This document shows, in pieces, positions 43,696 to 53,299 of a stretch of DNA of 64,000 nucleotides; the stretch's first letter is position 1; every line of letters begins with the position of its first letter. Location: NCBI GenBank assembly GCA_019240405.1, contig JAFAYL010000052.1:1-64000 (forward strand). The letters run 5' to 3'. Position numbers and translations under genes: made by a program. Below the pieces are notes generated by a model. It was not told the DNA's origin. It made no database searches and saw only the letters and a list, made by a program, of their open reading frames with translations. The DNA is from Acidobacteriaceae bacterium (lineage in GTDB: Bacteria > Acidobacteriota > Terriglobia > Bryobacterales > Bryobacteraceae).

Positions 43696-44961
43696 ATGTC
43701 CATGGATGTCCCTCGAGGAAAAGAAGTCGCCCGGAAGCGTCTGATCCGGCGAGTTGTTTTAATCTCCCTCGGCTTAATCGTAATTGGCGGCGCAACATTC
43801 GCGGTCACCCGTCTAAAACCCGCAGCTCCCTCGGTGGAACGCAGCGGCGTCTGGATCGATACCGTCAAACGGGGCCCCATGGAGCGACAGGTCCATGGCC
43901 TGGGGCGCCTCACGCCGGAAGCCGTTTACTTTATTCCTGCTGTCGTCGATTCGCGTGTTCTTCAGATCGTCCGCCGGCCAGGTCTCGACACCATAAAGGC
44001 CAATGACGTCATCATGGTGCTCAGCAATCCGGACATGGAGCTCGAAGCAGAAAATGCTGCCTGGCAGGTCAAACAGGATGAAGCTACCCTGGCCAATCTC
44101 AAGGTCAAACTTGAAAGTGAGAAGCTTGACCAAAGAGCCAGTCTCGCCGAGCTCGAATCCCAGTACACGCAAGCGAAGCTCACTGCTGACCGTGATCTCG
44201 AACTTACGCGCCTGAATCTGAAGAGCGACTTGGAATCCAAGCTGTCGGTCGATAAGGCGAACGAATTGGAAAAACGCGTCGCCCTCCAGAAGCAGCGCCT
44301 TTCAATCGCCGATGACTCGATTAAGGCCCAAATTGACGCGGAACAGGTGGCTTTAGAGCGGTCGCGCGCCGCTTATCAGCTCAAGAAAAAGCAGGTCGAT
44401 CAGCTCACCATTCGCGCAGGGATTGACGGCGTTTTGCAGGAGGTCGACGTGGAGGTTGGCGAACGCGTCCCGGCGGGCAAAATCCTCGCCAAAGTAGCCG
44501 ATCCCAAAAAGCTGAAAGCCGAGCTCAAGATCGCTGAAACGCAGATGAAAGATGTCCGGGTAGGATTGGACGCTTCCATCGACACTCGGAACGGCATTAT
44601 TCCAGGGCGTGTAATTCGTATTGATCCCGCAGCACAGAACGGCACGGTCACGGTTGATGTCGCGCTGCTCGGATCGCTTCCCGAAGGCGCCCGGCCAGAG
44701 CTGAGCGTTGACGGCACTATCGAAATCGAACGGCTGCCGGACGTCGTTTACGTCGGCCGCCCTGTTTCCGGCGAGCAGGATGCGACGATCGGCCTATTCA
44801 AGCTTGATCCCGATGGCAAGGGCGCCGAACACGTAACTGTAAAACTCGGCCGGGCGTCGGTCAACACAATCGAAGTGAAAGATGGGCTTAAGGTAGGCGA
44901 CCAAGTGATACTTTCTGACATGTCGCAGTGGGATTCTCAGCCCCGAATCCGGTTGAACTAG
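43696..44961 (+). CDS. HlyD/MacA-type periplasmic adaptor of an efflux system
   Basis: A 421-residue membrane fusion protein. One inner-membrane helix (about 19-38) is followed by a lipoyl/beta-barrel half (about 60-110), a long coiled coil (about 118-235) and the second lipoyl half (QLTIRAGIDGVLQEVDVEVG near 236). It links an inner-membrane transporter to an outer-membrane channel. AAGGAG lies seven bases before the ATG. Two ABC ATPases follow on the strand, which points to a MacAB-like export system, but no permease gene is here. Confidence 0.82.
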   Translation: MSMDVPRGKEVARKRLIRRVVLISLGLIVIGGATFAVTRLKPAAPSVERSGVWIDTVKRGPMERQVHGLGRLTPEAVYFIPAVVDSRVLQIVRRPGLDTIKANDVIMVLSNPDMELEAENAAWQVKQDEATLANLKVKLESEKLDQRASLAELESQYTQAKLTADRDLELTRLNLKSDLESKLSVDKANELEKRVALQKQRLSIADDSIKAQIDAEQVALERSRAAYQLKKKQVDQLTIRAGIDGVLQEVDVEVGERVPAGKILAKVADPKKLKAELKIAETQMKDVRVGLDASIDTRNGIIPGRVIRIDPAAQNGTVTVDVALLGSLPEGARPELSVDGTIEIERLPDVVYVGRPVSGEQDATIGLFKLDPDGKGAEHVTVKLGRASVNTIEVKDGLKVGDQVILSDMSQWDSQPRIRLN

Positions 44962-45011
44962 AACATGGCAGCGCACGTAATTAGGTAGAGATACAGGAGG
45001 ATTGAACCAGA

Positions 45012-45713
45012 ATGACCGCTTCCGAGCCGTTGATCCATCTTGATGGCGTCACCAAAGTATTTGTCACCGACGAGGTGGAAACGCACGCTCTATCAGGAAT
45101 TCACATCGACATCCAGCGAGGCGAGTACGTCTCGATCTCCGGCCCGTCTGGCTGCGGGAAATCTACGTTGCTCGCTATTCTCGGTCTGCTTGATTCACCA
45201 ACCTCCGGGACCTACATTCTTAACGGCAAACCTGTTCAAAGCCTGAAGCTATCCGAGCGCGCTCGCATTCGCAACCGCGAAATTGGCTTTATTTTCCAAG
45301 CTTTCAATCTAATCGGCGACTTGAACGTCTATGAGAACGTGGAATTGCCGCTTACCTATCGCGGTATGGGATCAGCCGAGCGCAAGAAGAAGGTTCACGA
45401 AGCTCTTGAGCGCGTCGGGATGTCGCACCGCATCAAGCACTACCCATCACAGCTCTCGGGCGGTCAGCAGCAGCGTGTCGCAGTCGCTCGCGCATTGGCC
45501 GGCGATCCGTCCATCCTGCTTGCAGACGAGCCTACCGGAAACCTGGACTCGCAAAACGGTGAACAAGTAATGGATCTACTTCGTGAGCTGCATCGCGGAG
45601 GCGCGACCATCTGCATGGTTACGCATGACCCGCGCTACGCTCGGTACGCTGACCGTTCCATTCACCTGTTTGACGGTCGTGTGGTTGAGGAGAATATGGA
45701 GGTTCCTGTATGA
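45012..45713 (+). CDS. ABC transporter ATPase, MacB/LolD type
   Basis: A 233-residue nucleotide-binding subunit. Walker A is GPSGCGKST (44-52), signature LSGGQQQRVAVARAL, Walker [11 protein letters not shown] followed by LDS, and the switch histidine is in VTHDP. The order matches the ATPases that drive FtsX-family permeases exporting lipoproteins or peptides. Its stop overlaps the next small gene by four bases. A partner permease would be expected next, but none is present. Confidence 0.88.
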   Translation: MTASEPLIHLDGVTKVFVTDEVETHALSGIHIDIQRGEYVSISGPSGCGKSTLLAILGLLDSPTSGTYILNGKPVQSLKLSERARIRNREIGFIFQAFNLIGDLNVYENVELPLTYRGMGSAERKKKVHEALERVGMSHRIKHYPSQLSGGQQQRVAVARALAGDPSILLADEPTGNLDSQNGEQVMDLLRELHRGGATICMVTHDPRYARYADRSIHLFDGRVVEENMEVPV

Positions 45714-45895
45714 TTCGCAAGAATGTCGACATCATCGCAGTATTTGTGCTGTTGTTCGGGATCGCGCTATACTCGCGCGCGCGTGAGTCGAGAATCCTCG
45801 AGGTCATCCCCGCTAAGCGAATCGCTCTCTCGAAAGGCGGCTTGTGCCGCGCTTATTCGGCGTTTCACCAGCTTCGCTACATCGAATACAAATAG
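45710..45895 (+). CDS. Small single-span membrane protein in the ABC cassette (61 aa)
   Basis: Starts at an ATGA overlap with the preceding ATPase, a strong sign of translation. One transmembrane helix is at about 8-22 (DIIAVFVLLFGIALYSR), followed by a short basic tail ending CRAYSAFHQLRYIEYK. It resembles no permease. It might be a remnant or an accessory subunit of the cassette. Between its stop and the next ATPase, 95 bases hold no clear feature. Confidence 0.5.
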   Translation: MIRKNVDIIAVFVLLFGIALYSRARESRILEVIPAKRIALSKGGLCRAYSAFHQLRYIEYK

Positions 45896-45990
45896 CGGTT
45901 ACGCAGCGTGCGAAGCCCGTCTTCACGCTTATCGTCTATCGCGTCGATCCCGTCGCTGCTTTACGCTATGAATGAGCGTTCCAGATTCTA

Positions 45991-46656
45991 ATGATCTCTC
46001 TTCGCAACATTGAAAAGTATTTTGAGCACGGTCCTACAAAGACTTACGTGCTTCGCCGCATTAACATCAACATCAAGGAAGGCGAATTTATCTCCATCAT
46101 GGGTCCTTCGGGCGCAGGGAAATCAACTCTGCTCCATCTCCTCGGCATGCACGACAGCGCATGGACGGGTGAGTACGATTTTTTCGATCACCCGATTCAT
46201 CGACTCAACAAAAAAGATCGCTCGGAGCTCTATAAAAAATACATCGGCTTCGTTTTCCAGAGTTATCACTTGCTTGATTCGCTAACTGTCTACGAAAATC
46301 TGGATATTCCGCTTTCGTATCGCAACATCAAGAAGTCCGAGCGGCAAAGCATCGTCTGCGACACGCTGGACCGGTTCAATATGGTCGGGAAAAAAGATCT
46401 TTACCCAAACCAGCTTTCAGGCGGGCAGCAGCAGCTTGTGGCGGTCGCGCGCGCGATGATCGCCAATCCGAAACTGATTCTCGCGGATGAGCCCACCGGC
46501 AACCTGCACTCGAGCCAGGGTAAGGAGATCATGGAGCTGTTCAAGAGGCTGAACGAGCAGGGAACAACGATCGTTCAGGTGACCCACAACGAAAAGAATG
46601 CCGAGTACGGAAATCGGATCATTTACATCGAAGATGGCTGGATCACCCGAAATTAG
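45991..46656 (+). CDS. Second ABC transporter ATPase with altered signature
   Basis: A 221-residue ATPase. Walker [10 protein letters not shown] (38-46) and Walker [11 protein letters not shown] are intact. The signature reads [15 protein letters not shown], with Leu where most have Arg. The D-loop, usually LDS, is LHS. Switch histidine is in VTHNE. These changes may lower hydrolysis, or this half may serve a non-transport role as in lipoprotein-release or division complexes. It starts 95 bases after the small gene and precedes the regulator. Confidence 0.82.
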   Translation: MISLRNIEKYFEHGPTKTYVLRRININIKEGEFISIMGPSGAGKSTLLHLLGMHDSAWTGEYDFFDHPIHRLNKKDRSELYKKYIGFVFQSYHLLDSLTVYENLDIPLSYRNIKKSERQSIVCDTLDRFNMVGKKDLYPNQLSGGQQQLVAVARAMIANPKLILADEPTGNLHSSQGKEIMELFKRLNEQGTTIVQVTHNEKNAEYGNRIIYIEDGWITRN

Positions 46657-46693
46657 CGTTCCGTTCAACAGCCCGGCATGGCAGCCGAGCAGT

Positions 46694-48061
46694 ATGACAA
46701 TCGTGCCTTCGCAGATGCGCATTTTGATCGCAGACGATCAACCCGATGTGCTCGAAGCGCTGCGGCTGTTGCTCAAACGCGAAGGCTACAAAATTGAATC
46801 GGCCGAATCTCCGCAGCAGGTACTGCAAGCCATCGAAAATCGCGACTATGACGCCGCAATTATCGATCTGAACTACACTCGCGATACAACATCCGGGCAA
46901 GAAGGTTTGGAGTTATTGGCGAAAATTCAGGCGATCGATGCGATGCTGCCCGTAATCGTGATGACGGCGTGGAGTAGTGTCGGTCTCGCGGTAGAAGCCA
47001 TGCGCCGCGGCGCGCGCGACTTCATTCAGAAGCCTTGGGAAAACGAGCGCCTCTCCTCGATCGTTCGCACCCAGCTCGAATTGAGCGAGGCTCTGCGCCG
47101 GGGGCAACGGCTCGAAGCTGAAAACCAACTCCTGCGCGCGGACAATTTGCCGACGATGATAGCTCAGGCGCCATCCATGCAGCCCGTGCTCGACATGATT
47201 TCGCGCGTCGGCCCGTCCGACGCAAACGTCCTGATCACTGGCGAGCCGGGGACCGGTAAAGAGGTCGTCGCGCGTACGCTCCATGCCATTTCCAGCCGGT
47301 CGACTAAGCCAATGGTAACCGTCAACGCCGGAGGTCTTGCGGAAGGCGTTTTTGAAAGCGAGCTGTTCGGGCACATCAAGGGCGCATTTACTGACGCCAA
47401 GATGGATCGCGTCGGCCGTTTTGAGTTGGCGGATACCGGCACATTGTTCCTCGATGAGATCGCAAACGTCCCGATGAATCTCCAAGCCAAGCTTCTGCGC
47501 GTTCTTGAGACAGGCGAGATGGAGCGCGTAGGCTCATCGAAAACAAAGCGTGTAGACGCCAGGGTGATCTCCGCCACAAACGCGAAGCTCGCCGATGAAG
47601 TGCAAAATGGCCGGTTCCGCCAGGATCTCCTGTTCCGCCTCAACACAATCGAAATTCATCTGCCTCCGTTGCGCGAGCGCCGCGAAGACATCGGTCCTCT
47701 GGCCGGCCACTTCCTTGGTGTTCATGCGCGGCGTTATCGCAAGGCGATTACCGGCTTTGATCATAATGCGCTTCAGGCTATGCAGGAGCATCCCTGGCAA
47801 GGTAATGTTCGCGAGCTCAATCATGTCGTAGAGCGCTCCGTCTTGATGGCTCAAGGTAATTGCATTAAAGCGAGCGACCTCGCTTTGCGTGCCTCTACGA
47901 TAGCGTCGCCTCGATTGGAAGATATGAGCCTCGAGGATGTGGAAGAGTTTCTGATCAAAAAGGCCTTGGCGCGGTACGGTGGCAATGTCAGTCATGCTGC
48001 CAATGCTTTAGGCCTTAGCCGGAGCGCCTTATATCGCCGCCTGCAACGCTTCGGGCTGTAG
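46694..48061 (+). CDS. NtrC-family sigma-54 response regulator
   Basis: A 455-residue regulator. The receiver (8-130) has its phospho-acceptor at Asp58 and Lys113. The AAA+ domain (about 155-390) has Walker A GEPGTGKE (183-190), GAFTDA (230-235) and Walker B TLFLDE (250-255). The GAFTGA loop that contacts sigma-54 has Asp for the second Gly. A Fis-type helix-turn-helix is at the end (NVSHAANALGLSRSALYRRL). ATG 46694 is chosen past the ATPase end; earlier ATGs overlap that gene. It probably activates the cassette with the kinase that follows. Confidence 0.85.
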   Translation: MTIVPSQMRILIADDQPDVLEALRLLLKREGYKIESAESPQQVLQAIENRDYDAAIIDLNYTRDTTSGQEGLELLAKIQAIDAMLPVIVMTAWSSVGLAVEAMRRGARDFIQKPWENERLSSIVRTQLELSEALRRGQRLEAENQLLRADNLPTMIAQAPSMQPVLDMISRVGPSDANVLITGEPGTGKEVVARTLHAISSRSTKPMVTVNAGGLAEGVFESELFGHIKGAFTDAKMDRVGRFELADTGTLFLDEIANVPMNLQAKLLRVLETGEMERVGSSKTKRVDARVISATNAKLADEVQNGRFRQDLLFRLNTIEIHLPPLRERREDIGPLAGHFLGVHARRYRKAITGFDHNALQAMQEHPWQGNVRELNHVVERSVLMAQGNCIKASDLALRASTIASPRLEDMSLEDVEEFLIKKALARYGGNVSHAANALGLSRSALYRRLQRFGL

Positions 48062-48082
48062 CGATCTCTCCCGGGCGAGCAC

Positions 48083-49405
48083 ATGAAGCTCGGCCACACT
48101 AGCCACGATGTCCGAGTTTTGCTGCTCGCGCTTGCGGGCGGATTGCCGGCGATTGCGACGTGCATCATTATTCTGTTCACCGGCAACTTCTCGGCGAGGA
48201 CGCAATGGACAGTAACCATTTTTGTTGTTCTTCTGTGGCTCGCTTTCTCGTTCGCCGCGCGAGAGCGTGTCACGAGCTCTCTACGAACTCTGGCGAATCT
48301 CCTCGAAGCCATGCGCGAAGGAGATTATTCCATTCGCGCTCGCGTAGACAATCCCCGCGAACCGCTCGGCGAAGTCATGCAGCAGGTCAACACGATGGCC
48401 GCGACTCTCCGCGCCCAGCGTCTTGGCGCATTGGAAGCGACCGCGCTCCTTCGCAAGGTTATGGAGGAGATCGATGTTGCCACATTCGCTTTCGATCCGC
48501 AGCAGACCTTACGGTTAGTAAATCGCGCCGGCGAGCGTCTCCTTGCTCAACCGGCCGAGCGCCTTCTGGCGCGCGACGCAACTTCGCTGGGATTGGCTCA
48601 ATATCTGGCTGGCGAACCCGAACAAACGATTCAGCGCTCATTTCCTGGTGCCACGGGACGATGGGGGATCCGCCGCAGTCAATTTCGAGAGGGCGGCCTG
48701 CCTCACCAGCTTCTCGTCGTAACGGACTTGACGCGCCCTTTGCGCGAAGAAGAGCTCCAGGCTTGGCAGCGCTTGGTTCGGGTTATCGGGCATGAGCTGA
48801 ACAACTCGCTCACGCCTATCAAATCGATCGCCCAGAGTCTGGAGTTGCTGGTTACGACCAGTCCGCCTCCTGAAGATTGGCAGGATGATATGGCAAAAGG
48901 ATTAAATGTAATCGCGGCCCGTTCTGAATCGCTCAGCCGTTTCATGAGTTCCTATGCCCGCTTGGCCAAACTGCCGCCGCCTAAGTTTGCGCCGGTCGAG
49001 ATCAATGAGCTTTTGAGGCGTGTCACCAGTCTTGAAACGCGCGCTCAAGTGTTTTTTGAGGAGTGCCCTCCGCTGACCATTCAGGGCGATGCCGATCAGC
49101 TCGAGCAGGTTTTGATTAACCTGATCCGGAACGCTGTCGATGCTGTGCAAGAAACCGGAGGACGGGTCTTTGTGCGGCATGAGCGCGCGCCAACAACAGT
49201 GCAAATCACAGTGCGCGATGAAGGTCCGGGGCTTTCCAACACTTCGAATCTGTTCGTGCCGTTCTTCACAACGAAACGTGGCGGCTCAGGTATCGGGCTC
49301 GTTCTCAGCCGGCAAATCGCAGAGGCGCACAACGGATCGGTCAGTCTCGAGAATGCGAGAGATGGAGCGGGTTGCGAGGCGAAACTGATTTTGCCGGTTC
49401 AGTAA
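48083..49405 (+). CDS. Membrane sensor histidine kinase (NtrY-like)
   Basis: A 440-residue kinase with two membrane helices (about 11-33 and 43-59), a HAMP-like linker (about 60-112) and a short PAS-like domain (about 120-200). The HisKA domain has His237 in VIGHELNNSLTP. The ATPase domain carries NLIRNAVDAVQ, DEGPGLSNTS and RGGSGIGLVLSR. It lies 21 bases after the regulator and surely phosphorylates it. There is almost no periplasmic loop, so the signal is sensed in or near the membrane. Confidence 0.88.
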   Translation: MKLGHTSHDVRVLLLALAGGLPAIATCIIILFTGNFSARTQWTVTIFVVLLWLAFSFAARERVTSSLRTLANLLEAMREGDYSIRARVDNPREPLGEVMQQVNTMAATLRAQRLGALEATALLRKVMEEIDVATFAFDPQQTLRLVNRAGERLLAQPAERLLARDATSLGLAQYLAGEPEQTIQRSFPGATGRWGIRRSQFREGGLPHQLLVVTDLTRPLREEELQAWQRLVRVIGHELNNSLTPIKSIAQSLELLVTTSPPPEDWQDDMAKGLNVIAARSESLSRFMSSYARLAKLPPPKFAPVEINELLRRVTSLETRAQVFFEECPPLTIQGDADQLEQVLINLIRNAVDAVQETGGRVFVRHERAPTTVQITVRDEGPGLSNTSNLFVPFFTTKRGGSGIGLVLSRQIAEAHNGSVSLENARDGAGCEAKLILPVQ

Positions 49406-49417
49406 CAACTCAAAGTC

Positions 49418-51193
49418 TTATGCTTTCGCCGAAGCTGCAGGGTACATCTCTTCCTTTGATGAAACGAGAGAGCTCGCGCCGAACTCGAGACAGAAGCAAG
49501 CGCCAGGTCCGGATTTCTCGACTAGCTGCAAATCACCGCCAATGTCGAGCATCGTTTGCCGCGACAAACTCAGGCCAAGGCCCAAGCCAGTCCGTTTGCC
49601 CGCCGTTACGAATGGTCGAAATAGCTGCGGACGAAGGTCGAGGGGAACGCCCGGTCCTGTATCTTCGACAAAAACCTTGAGCTTATCTGTCTCGCTCATC
49701 TGATATACAAAAACATCGCCCCCCTCCGGCATCGCGTCAATGGCATTCGAAAAGAGATTTACAAAGACCCGCTCCAACCTGGTACGATTCACGAATAACT
49801 CCATCGCATCGTCAATGGCGATTCTTACGCGCACGCGATCGCTCGTGGCGTGAACAGAATCGGCCGCCGACTCGACGATCTCTTTCAAGTGGCAGCGCTC
49901 GAGGTTGCTCGCTTCCCCGCGGGACACGTTCAGCAAATCTTGCAGCAACTCCTGTATTCGGTGAGATGCCCGGTAGATATTTGACGCGATTCTCCCGGTC
50001 TGTTCCGGCGGGAGTTGCCCATCAACGAGCATCTCCGCACCCCCGTAGACGGCTGCCAATGGATTTCGTAAGTCGTGGACGAGTGAGCTCGCCAGCCTGC
50101 CAATCGTATGGATCTGCTCCTGGTGAATCAAATCGGCGCGGGCCTGCTCGATCGAGTCGCACATATGATTAAACGTTTCTGCGAGCCGCGACAGCTCGTC
50201 AGTACCCTGGACCGGTAAACGGTAGCGATAATTTCGCGAGGCTATTTCCGCTGCTGCGCGATCAAGCAGCGAGACTGGTTGCAGCAGGCGATTCGTGATA
50301 AACGAGGTGAGCAAAATGGCGAGTGCAATCGTGGCGAGCCATGCCAAACCAAGACTTCGTCGAAGTTCGCTGAGCGACCGCTCCAGGTTCGCAGACGAGT
50401 GGAGAATTCGAAGCTCCGCGATAGGCTTGCCTGTCACGTCGGCTAGACGATGACTGAGGGCTATGAACTGATTTCGCTGGATACGTTCATATTGAGACAG
50501 CGCGTCTTGCGCTGGCTCTTCCGCCAAAGACCTCTTTAGACCCGGGCCTAATGTCGAAGCAAAAACCTTGCCTTCCCCCAAGAAAGCAAAATCACTTCCG
50601 GGAGCCAGTTGTCTCAACTCGTTCGCCAGGTGATCATCAATCCGGAAACCGGCGCACAGTACATTCAGCAGCAATGGCTGTCCAGTCGTTTGCACATAGA
50701 CAGGAGTGAGCACGATGTAGAACAGCCGCGAACCTTCGCGCAAATATCCAGCCTGTTGGCGAGGAAATCGCGAGGAAATCTGTTGAAGCGGGATCTCAGC
50801 CGGAGAGAGTTGTTCGCCATTCTTACCTAACGCGCAAATGAGACTGCCATCTCCGCGGAGAACAAGGAAAACGGCTGATTCATTGGAAACCCGAGACCAT
50901 AAATCTTGAGCGAAATCATGTATTGTTGTTTGATCACGGGTCATCAGAACTTTCCGCACATCCGACATCGAGCTCATCAGGGCGGACGTAGCCGATAGCA
51001 TCTGAGTTCGAGCCTTCCAAACCGCGTCATAAGCCTGAATGCTTCCACGAATCTCTTGCCTGATACTTTGGTCCGCAACCGAAAGCGCGTAACGCTGAAG
51101 CCCCCACCCCGCCACGGCGAAAAGAATAGTAATCGTGATGGACGTGGCAAGGAAAACGCGCCAACGAAGCGGGATTTTACCGATCACTCTCAT
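49418..51193 (-). CDS. Sensor histidine kinase with large periplasmic domain
   Basis: A 591-residue kinase. Helix 1 (about 13-33) and helix 2 (about 282-301) flank a periplasmic sensor of about 250 residues that resembles a double-CACHE fold. HAMP is at about 302-355. HisKA has His373 in SLVHDLRNPLAA, and the ATPase domain has FSNAIDAMPEG and DTGPGVPLD. The ATG overlaps the cupredoxin stop (TAATG), so it is the last gene of the operon that starts with the OmpR-type regulator at 54336. It converges on the other kinase with 12 bases between. Confidence 0.88.
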   Translation of the reverse strand: MRVIGKIPLRWRVFLATSITITILFAVAGWGLQRYALSVADQSIRQEIRGSIQAYDAVWKARTQMLSATSALMSSMSDVRKVLMTRDQTTIHDFAQDLWSRVSNESAVFLVLRGDGSLICALGKNGEQLSPAEIPLQQISSRFPRQQAGYLREGSRLFYIVLTPVYVQTTGQPLLLNVLCAGFRIDDHLANELRQLAPGSDFAFLGEGKVFASTLGPGLKRSLAEEPAQDALSQYERIQRNQFIALSHRLADVTGKPIAELRILHSSANLERSLSELRRSLGLAWLATIALAILLTSFITNRLLQPVSLLDRAAAEIASRNYRYRLPVQGTDELSRLAETFNHMCDSIEQARADLIHQEQIHTIGRLASSLVHDLRNPLAAVYGGAEMLVDGQLPPEQTGRIASNIYRASHRIQELLQDLLNVSRGEASNLERCHLKEIVESAADSVHATSDRVRVRIAIDDAMELFVNRTRLERVFVNLFSNAIDAMPEGGDVFVYQMSETDKLKVFVEDTGPGVPLDLRPQLFRPFVTAGKRTGLGLGLSLSRQTMLDIGGDLQLVEKSGPGACFCLEFGASSLVSSKEEMYPAASAKA

Positions 51194-51945
51194 TATTTTG
51201 GTGGACCGATATATGTATCTGTCTCGCTGGATGGCGGATAATCCAATCCATACTTGTTCTTATGCGGCAATTGCACGTATCCCGCCTCTGACAGGTGAAT
51301 TGGGGAGGGAGTCACAACAGATTGCGTCTCATCGACTGAGACGAGCATCTGAGAAGTGGGTTCCTGAGTGGCGCGTTCGTCGAAGACGTGCAATTCGTAT
51401 TCTCCTGGCGGAACATTCATCAGCCGGTAGCGTCCATCACGTCCGGCTTTAGTGAAATACGGCGTATCGACGACTACGATGATCGCGAACATGGACGGAT
51501 GAATATTGCAGAATACACGCACGATGCCGGACTTGCGAAAGCGCACGGACCTGCTGGTGCCGGGAGGATACAGACCCACATCGAAGATTTGACCGTCGAA
51601 AGTTGAAAAAGCGTTGTGAAAAATTGGATCTGCATTCGGAAAGTCGACCGTTGTCCCCGCCGTGATCACAAGTGTGTGCGGGTGAAACATCTTATCTTTC
51701 TGAAGTAGTTGCGCGTGCTGTGGCTGTGAGGTGAAAGCGGAATTCGGATGAATGGGAGTAAGCCATACAACAATGTCGGAATTGCTTTGTTCACCGCCGC
51801 GCGTTGCCTCAGGCGTGCGCGTAACATCTATATTGCCCGATACCATCGCGCTCCAGGCAGTCCCACCGAGCATGACTCCAAGAGCAAATGATGCAGATCT
51901 AAAAAAGATACGCGACAGACGCGTCATATCGATTCGTAAGAGCAT
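51193..51945 (-). CDS. Secreted cupredoxin-domain protein with carboxypeptidase-regulatory-like tail
   Basis: A 250-residue exported protein. After a signal peptide (about 7-32), residues about 55-165 form a plastocyanin-like domain with likely type I copper ligands His110 (PIFHNAFS), Cys146, His149 and Met152 in RVFCNIHPSMF. Residues 165-205 match the GRYRLMNVPPGEYELHVFD turn of carboxypeptidase-regulatory domains. It probably binds copper or carries electrons at the outer membrane. The ATG at 51945 or 51927 both overlap the porin end. The kinase gene follows by a one-base overlap. Confidence 0.8.
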   Translation of the reverse strand: MLLRIDMTRLSRIFFRSASFALGVMLGGTAWSAMVSGNIDVTRTPEATRGGEQSNSDIVVWLTPIHPNSAFTSQPQHAQLLQKDKMFHPHTLVITAGTTVDFPNADPIFHNAFSTFDGQIFDVGLYPPGTSRSVRFRKSGIVRVFCNIHPSMFAIIVVVDTPYFTKAGRDGRYRLMNVPPGEYELHVFDERATQEPTSQMLVSVDETQSVVTPSPIHLSEAGYVQLPHKNKYGLDYPPSSETDTYIGPPK

Positions 51946-53299
51946 TTGTGAGATCGAGATAAGTCAGCCGTTGCTGAGAAGCCTCGAGCCCAATGACCAC
52001 GTTGGGACTAATGCGGTACAGAATATTTCCAGCGTACGTCAATGTTTTGAGAATCGCGGGATAAACAAGATCGCGGCCTTCGTTTACTTGCCGGCCGGCG
52101 TAGAGATCGAACGTAACGCGGCTCGTTACTGGGAACGCCAATTGCGTCCATCCACCAGCTCCGTGGATCGGGATCAGCGTACCCTCATAAAAGGTGAGTC
52201 CCGGTGGCCCGCCGCCGATGTTGGCGAAGTTCTCTCCGCGGAACAGCGTGCCTGTGAGTTCAAATTGTCGAATTGGCTTAAACGAAAGATCGGTGCTAAC
52301 GACGCGCGATTTTATCGACTGTCCATAAAGCTGCGTTTCACTCGAGTGAAAACCGAGGCCGATAGCGAGCCAGGAGTCATCACTCCATTGATGTCGCACA
52401 GCTCCATGAGCCTGGATCGCAGGCCTGGACGCTGTGAGCAGATCGGTGCTCTGCAGATACCCGAGCGAGTATCTCTCATCGGTCTCCACAACGCCAACTT
52501 GCAAAGTCGCTTGTGTTTTTGTCGTAATCGGAATACGCTCTTCGTAACGAATCTGCGGCCGCCATAGCCACAGATTTCCAGCGCCGTCCAAAGGCGGAAT
52601 TCCCACCCGTGCGAAGGAGGTCGGTTGAAACGGAGAAATCAGTGATCTGTCCTGTCCGACGATGATGCTGCGCCTTTTCCAATCGAGCGAAACTACGCCC
52701 GTTCTGATTCGGAAAACGTCATCGTAGTACGGACTCTGGGCGAAAAAATCCATCGAAAGCGATCCGTGCACCTGCCCGCCCCAGGGAAGTTGCGGGCCTC
52801 GAAACTCGAGGCCTAAAACGGACTGCCTTACTGTCGCTCCTCCGCTCGACGCAAACGGATCAGGCTCTCCATACATGACCGGCGGCGGCCCGGAATTCAG
52901 AAAAGCGTTGAAAAGCAACATGCCGTTGAGCGTAATTGGGAACCGCTGCGATGCTTCAACCTTCGTTTGGGCCTGGTCTTTGATTTGCTGCTCCGCTACG
53001 TCGAGCCGGTCCTGGGTTTGTTGAGCGTCGCTTTGCGGGTTCTGCGGGGACGATTCGCTGCTCTCAGTTTTCGCTTCGCTTGACACCTCAGCCCCGGCCC
53101 GCGTCGCTTTGACCTCTTCACGAAGTGATTTGACTTCCTCTAACAGAGCTTGATTCTGTCGCTCTAGTGCATCGAGACGATTCAAAATGCGCGCCAGAGT
53201 GTCTGGCGCGGGTGTCTGTTCCTGAGCCAGGATTGATCCATTCATGAACACCATCAAGCTCAGTGCGCCGATGCTACTGAAGCAATTGTTCCAACACAC
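51899..53299 (-). CDS. Outer-membrane porin-like beta-barrel with N-terminal coiled coil
   Basis: A 466-residue exported protein. GTG at 53299 is the true start because a perfect AAGGAGG sits six bases before it, although the frame is open back to 53365. The signal peptide ends near GSILAQEQ. A coiled coil (about 36-68, LARILNRLDALERQNQALLE) is followed by a region of alternating strands (about 120-466) with aromatic girdle residues, typical of a porin. The terminal residue is Phe. It overlaps the receiver gene by 26 bases. It may carry a substrate sensed by this operon. Confidence 0.78.
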   Translation of the reverse strand: MCWNNCFSSIGALSLMVFMNGSILAQEQTPAPDTLARILNRLDALERQNQALLEEVKSLREEVKATRAGAEVSSEAKTESSESSPQNPQSDAQQTQDRLDVAEQQIKDQAQTKVEASQRFPITLNGMLLFNAFLNSGPPPVMYGEPDPFASSGGATVRQSVLGLEFRGPQLPWGGQVHGSLSMDFFAQSPYYDDVFRIRTGVVSLDWKRRSIIVGQDRSLISPFQPTSFARVGIPPLDGAGNLWLWRPQIRYEERIPITTKTQATLQVGVVETDERYSLGYLQSTDLLTASRPAIQAHGAVRHQWSDDSWLAIGLGFHSSETQLYGQSIKSRVVSTDLSFKPIRQFELTGTLFRGENFANIGGGPPGLTFYEGTLIPIHGAGGWTQLAFPVTSRVTFDLYAGRQVNEGRDLVYPAILKTLTYAGNILYRISPNVVIGLEASQQRLTYLDLTNALTNRYDASVAYLF

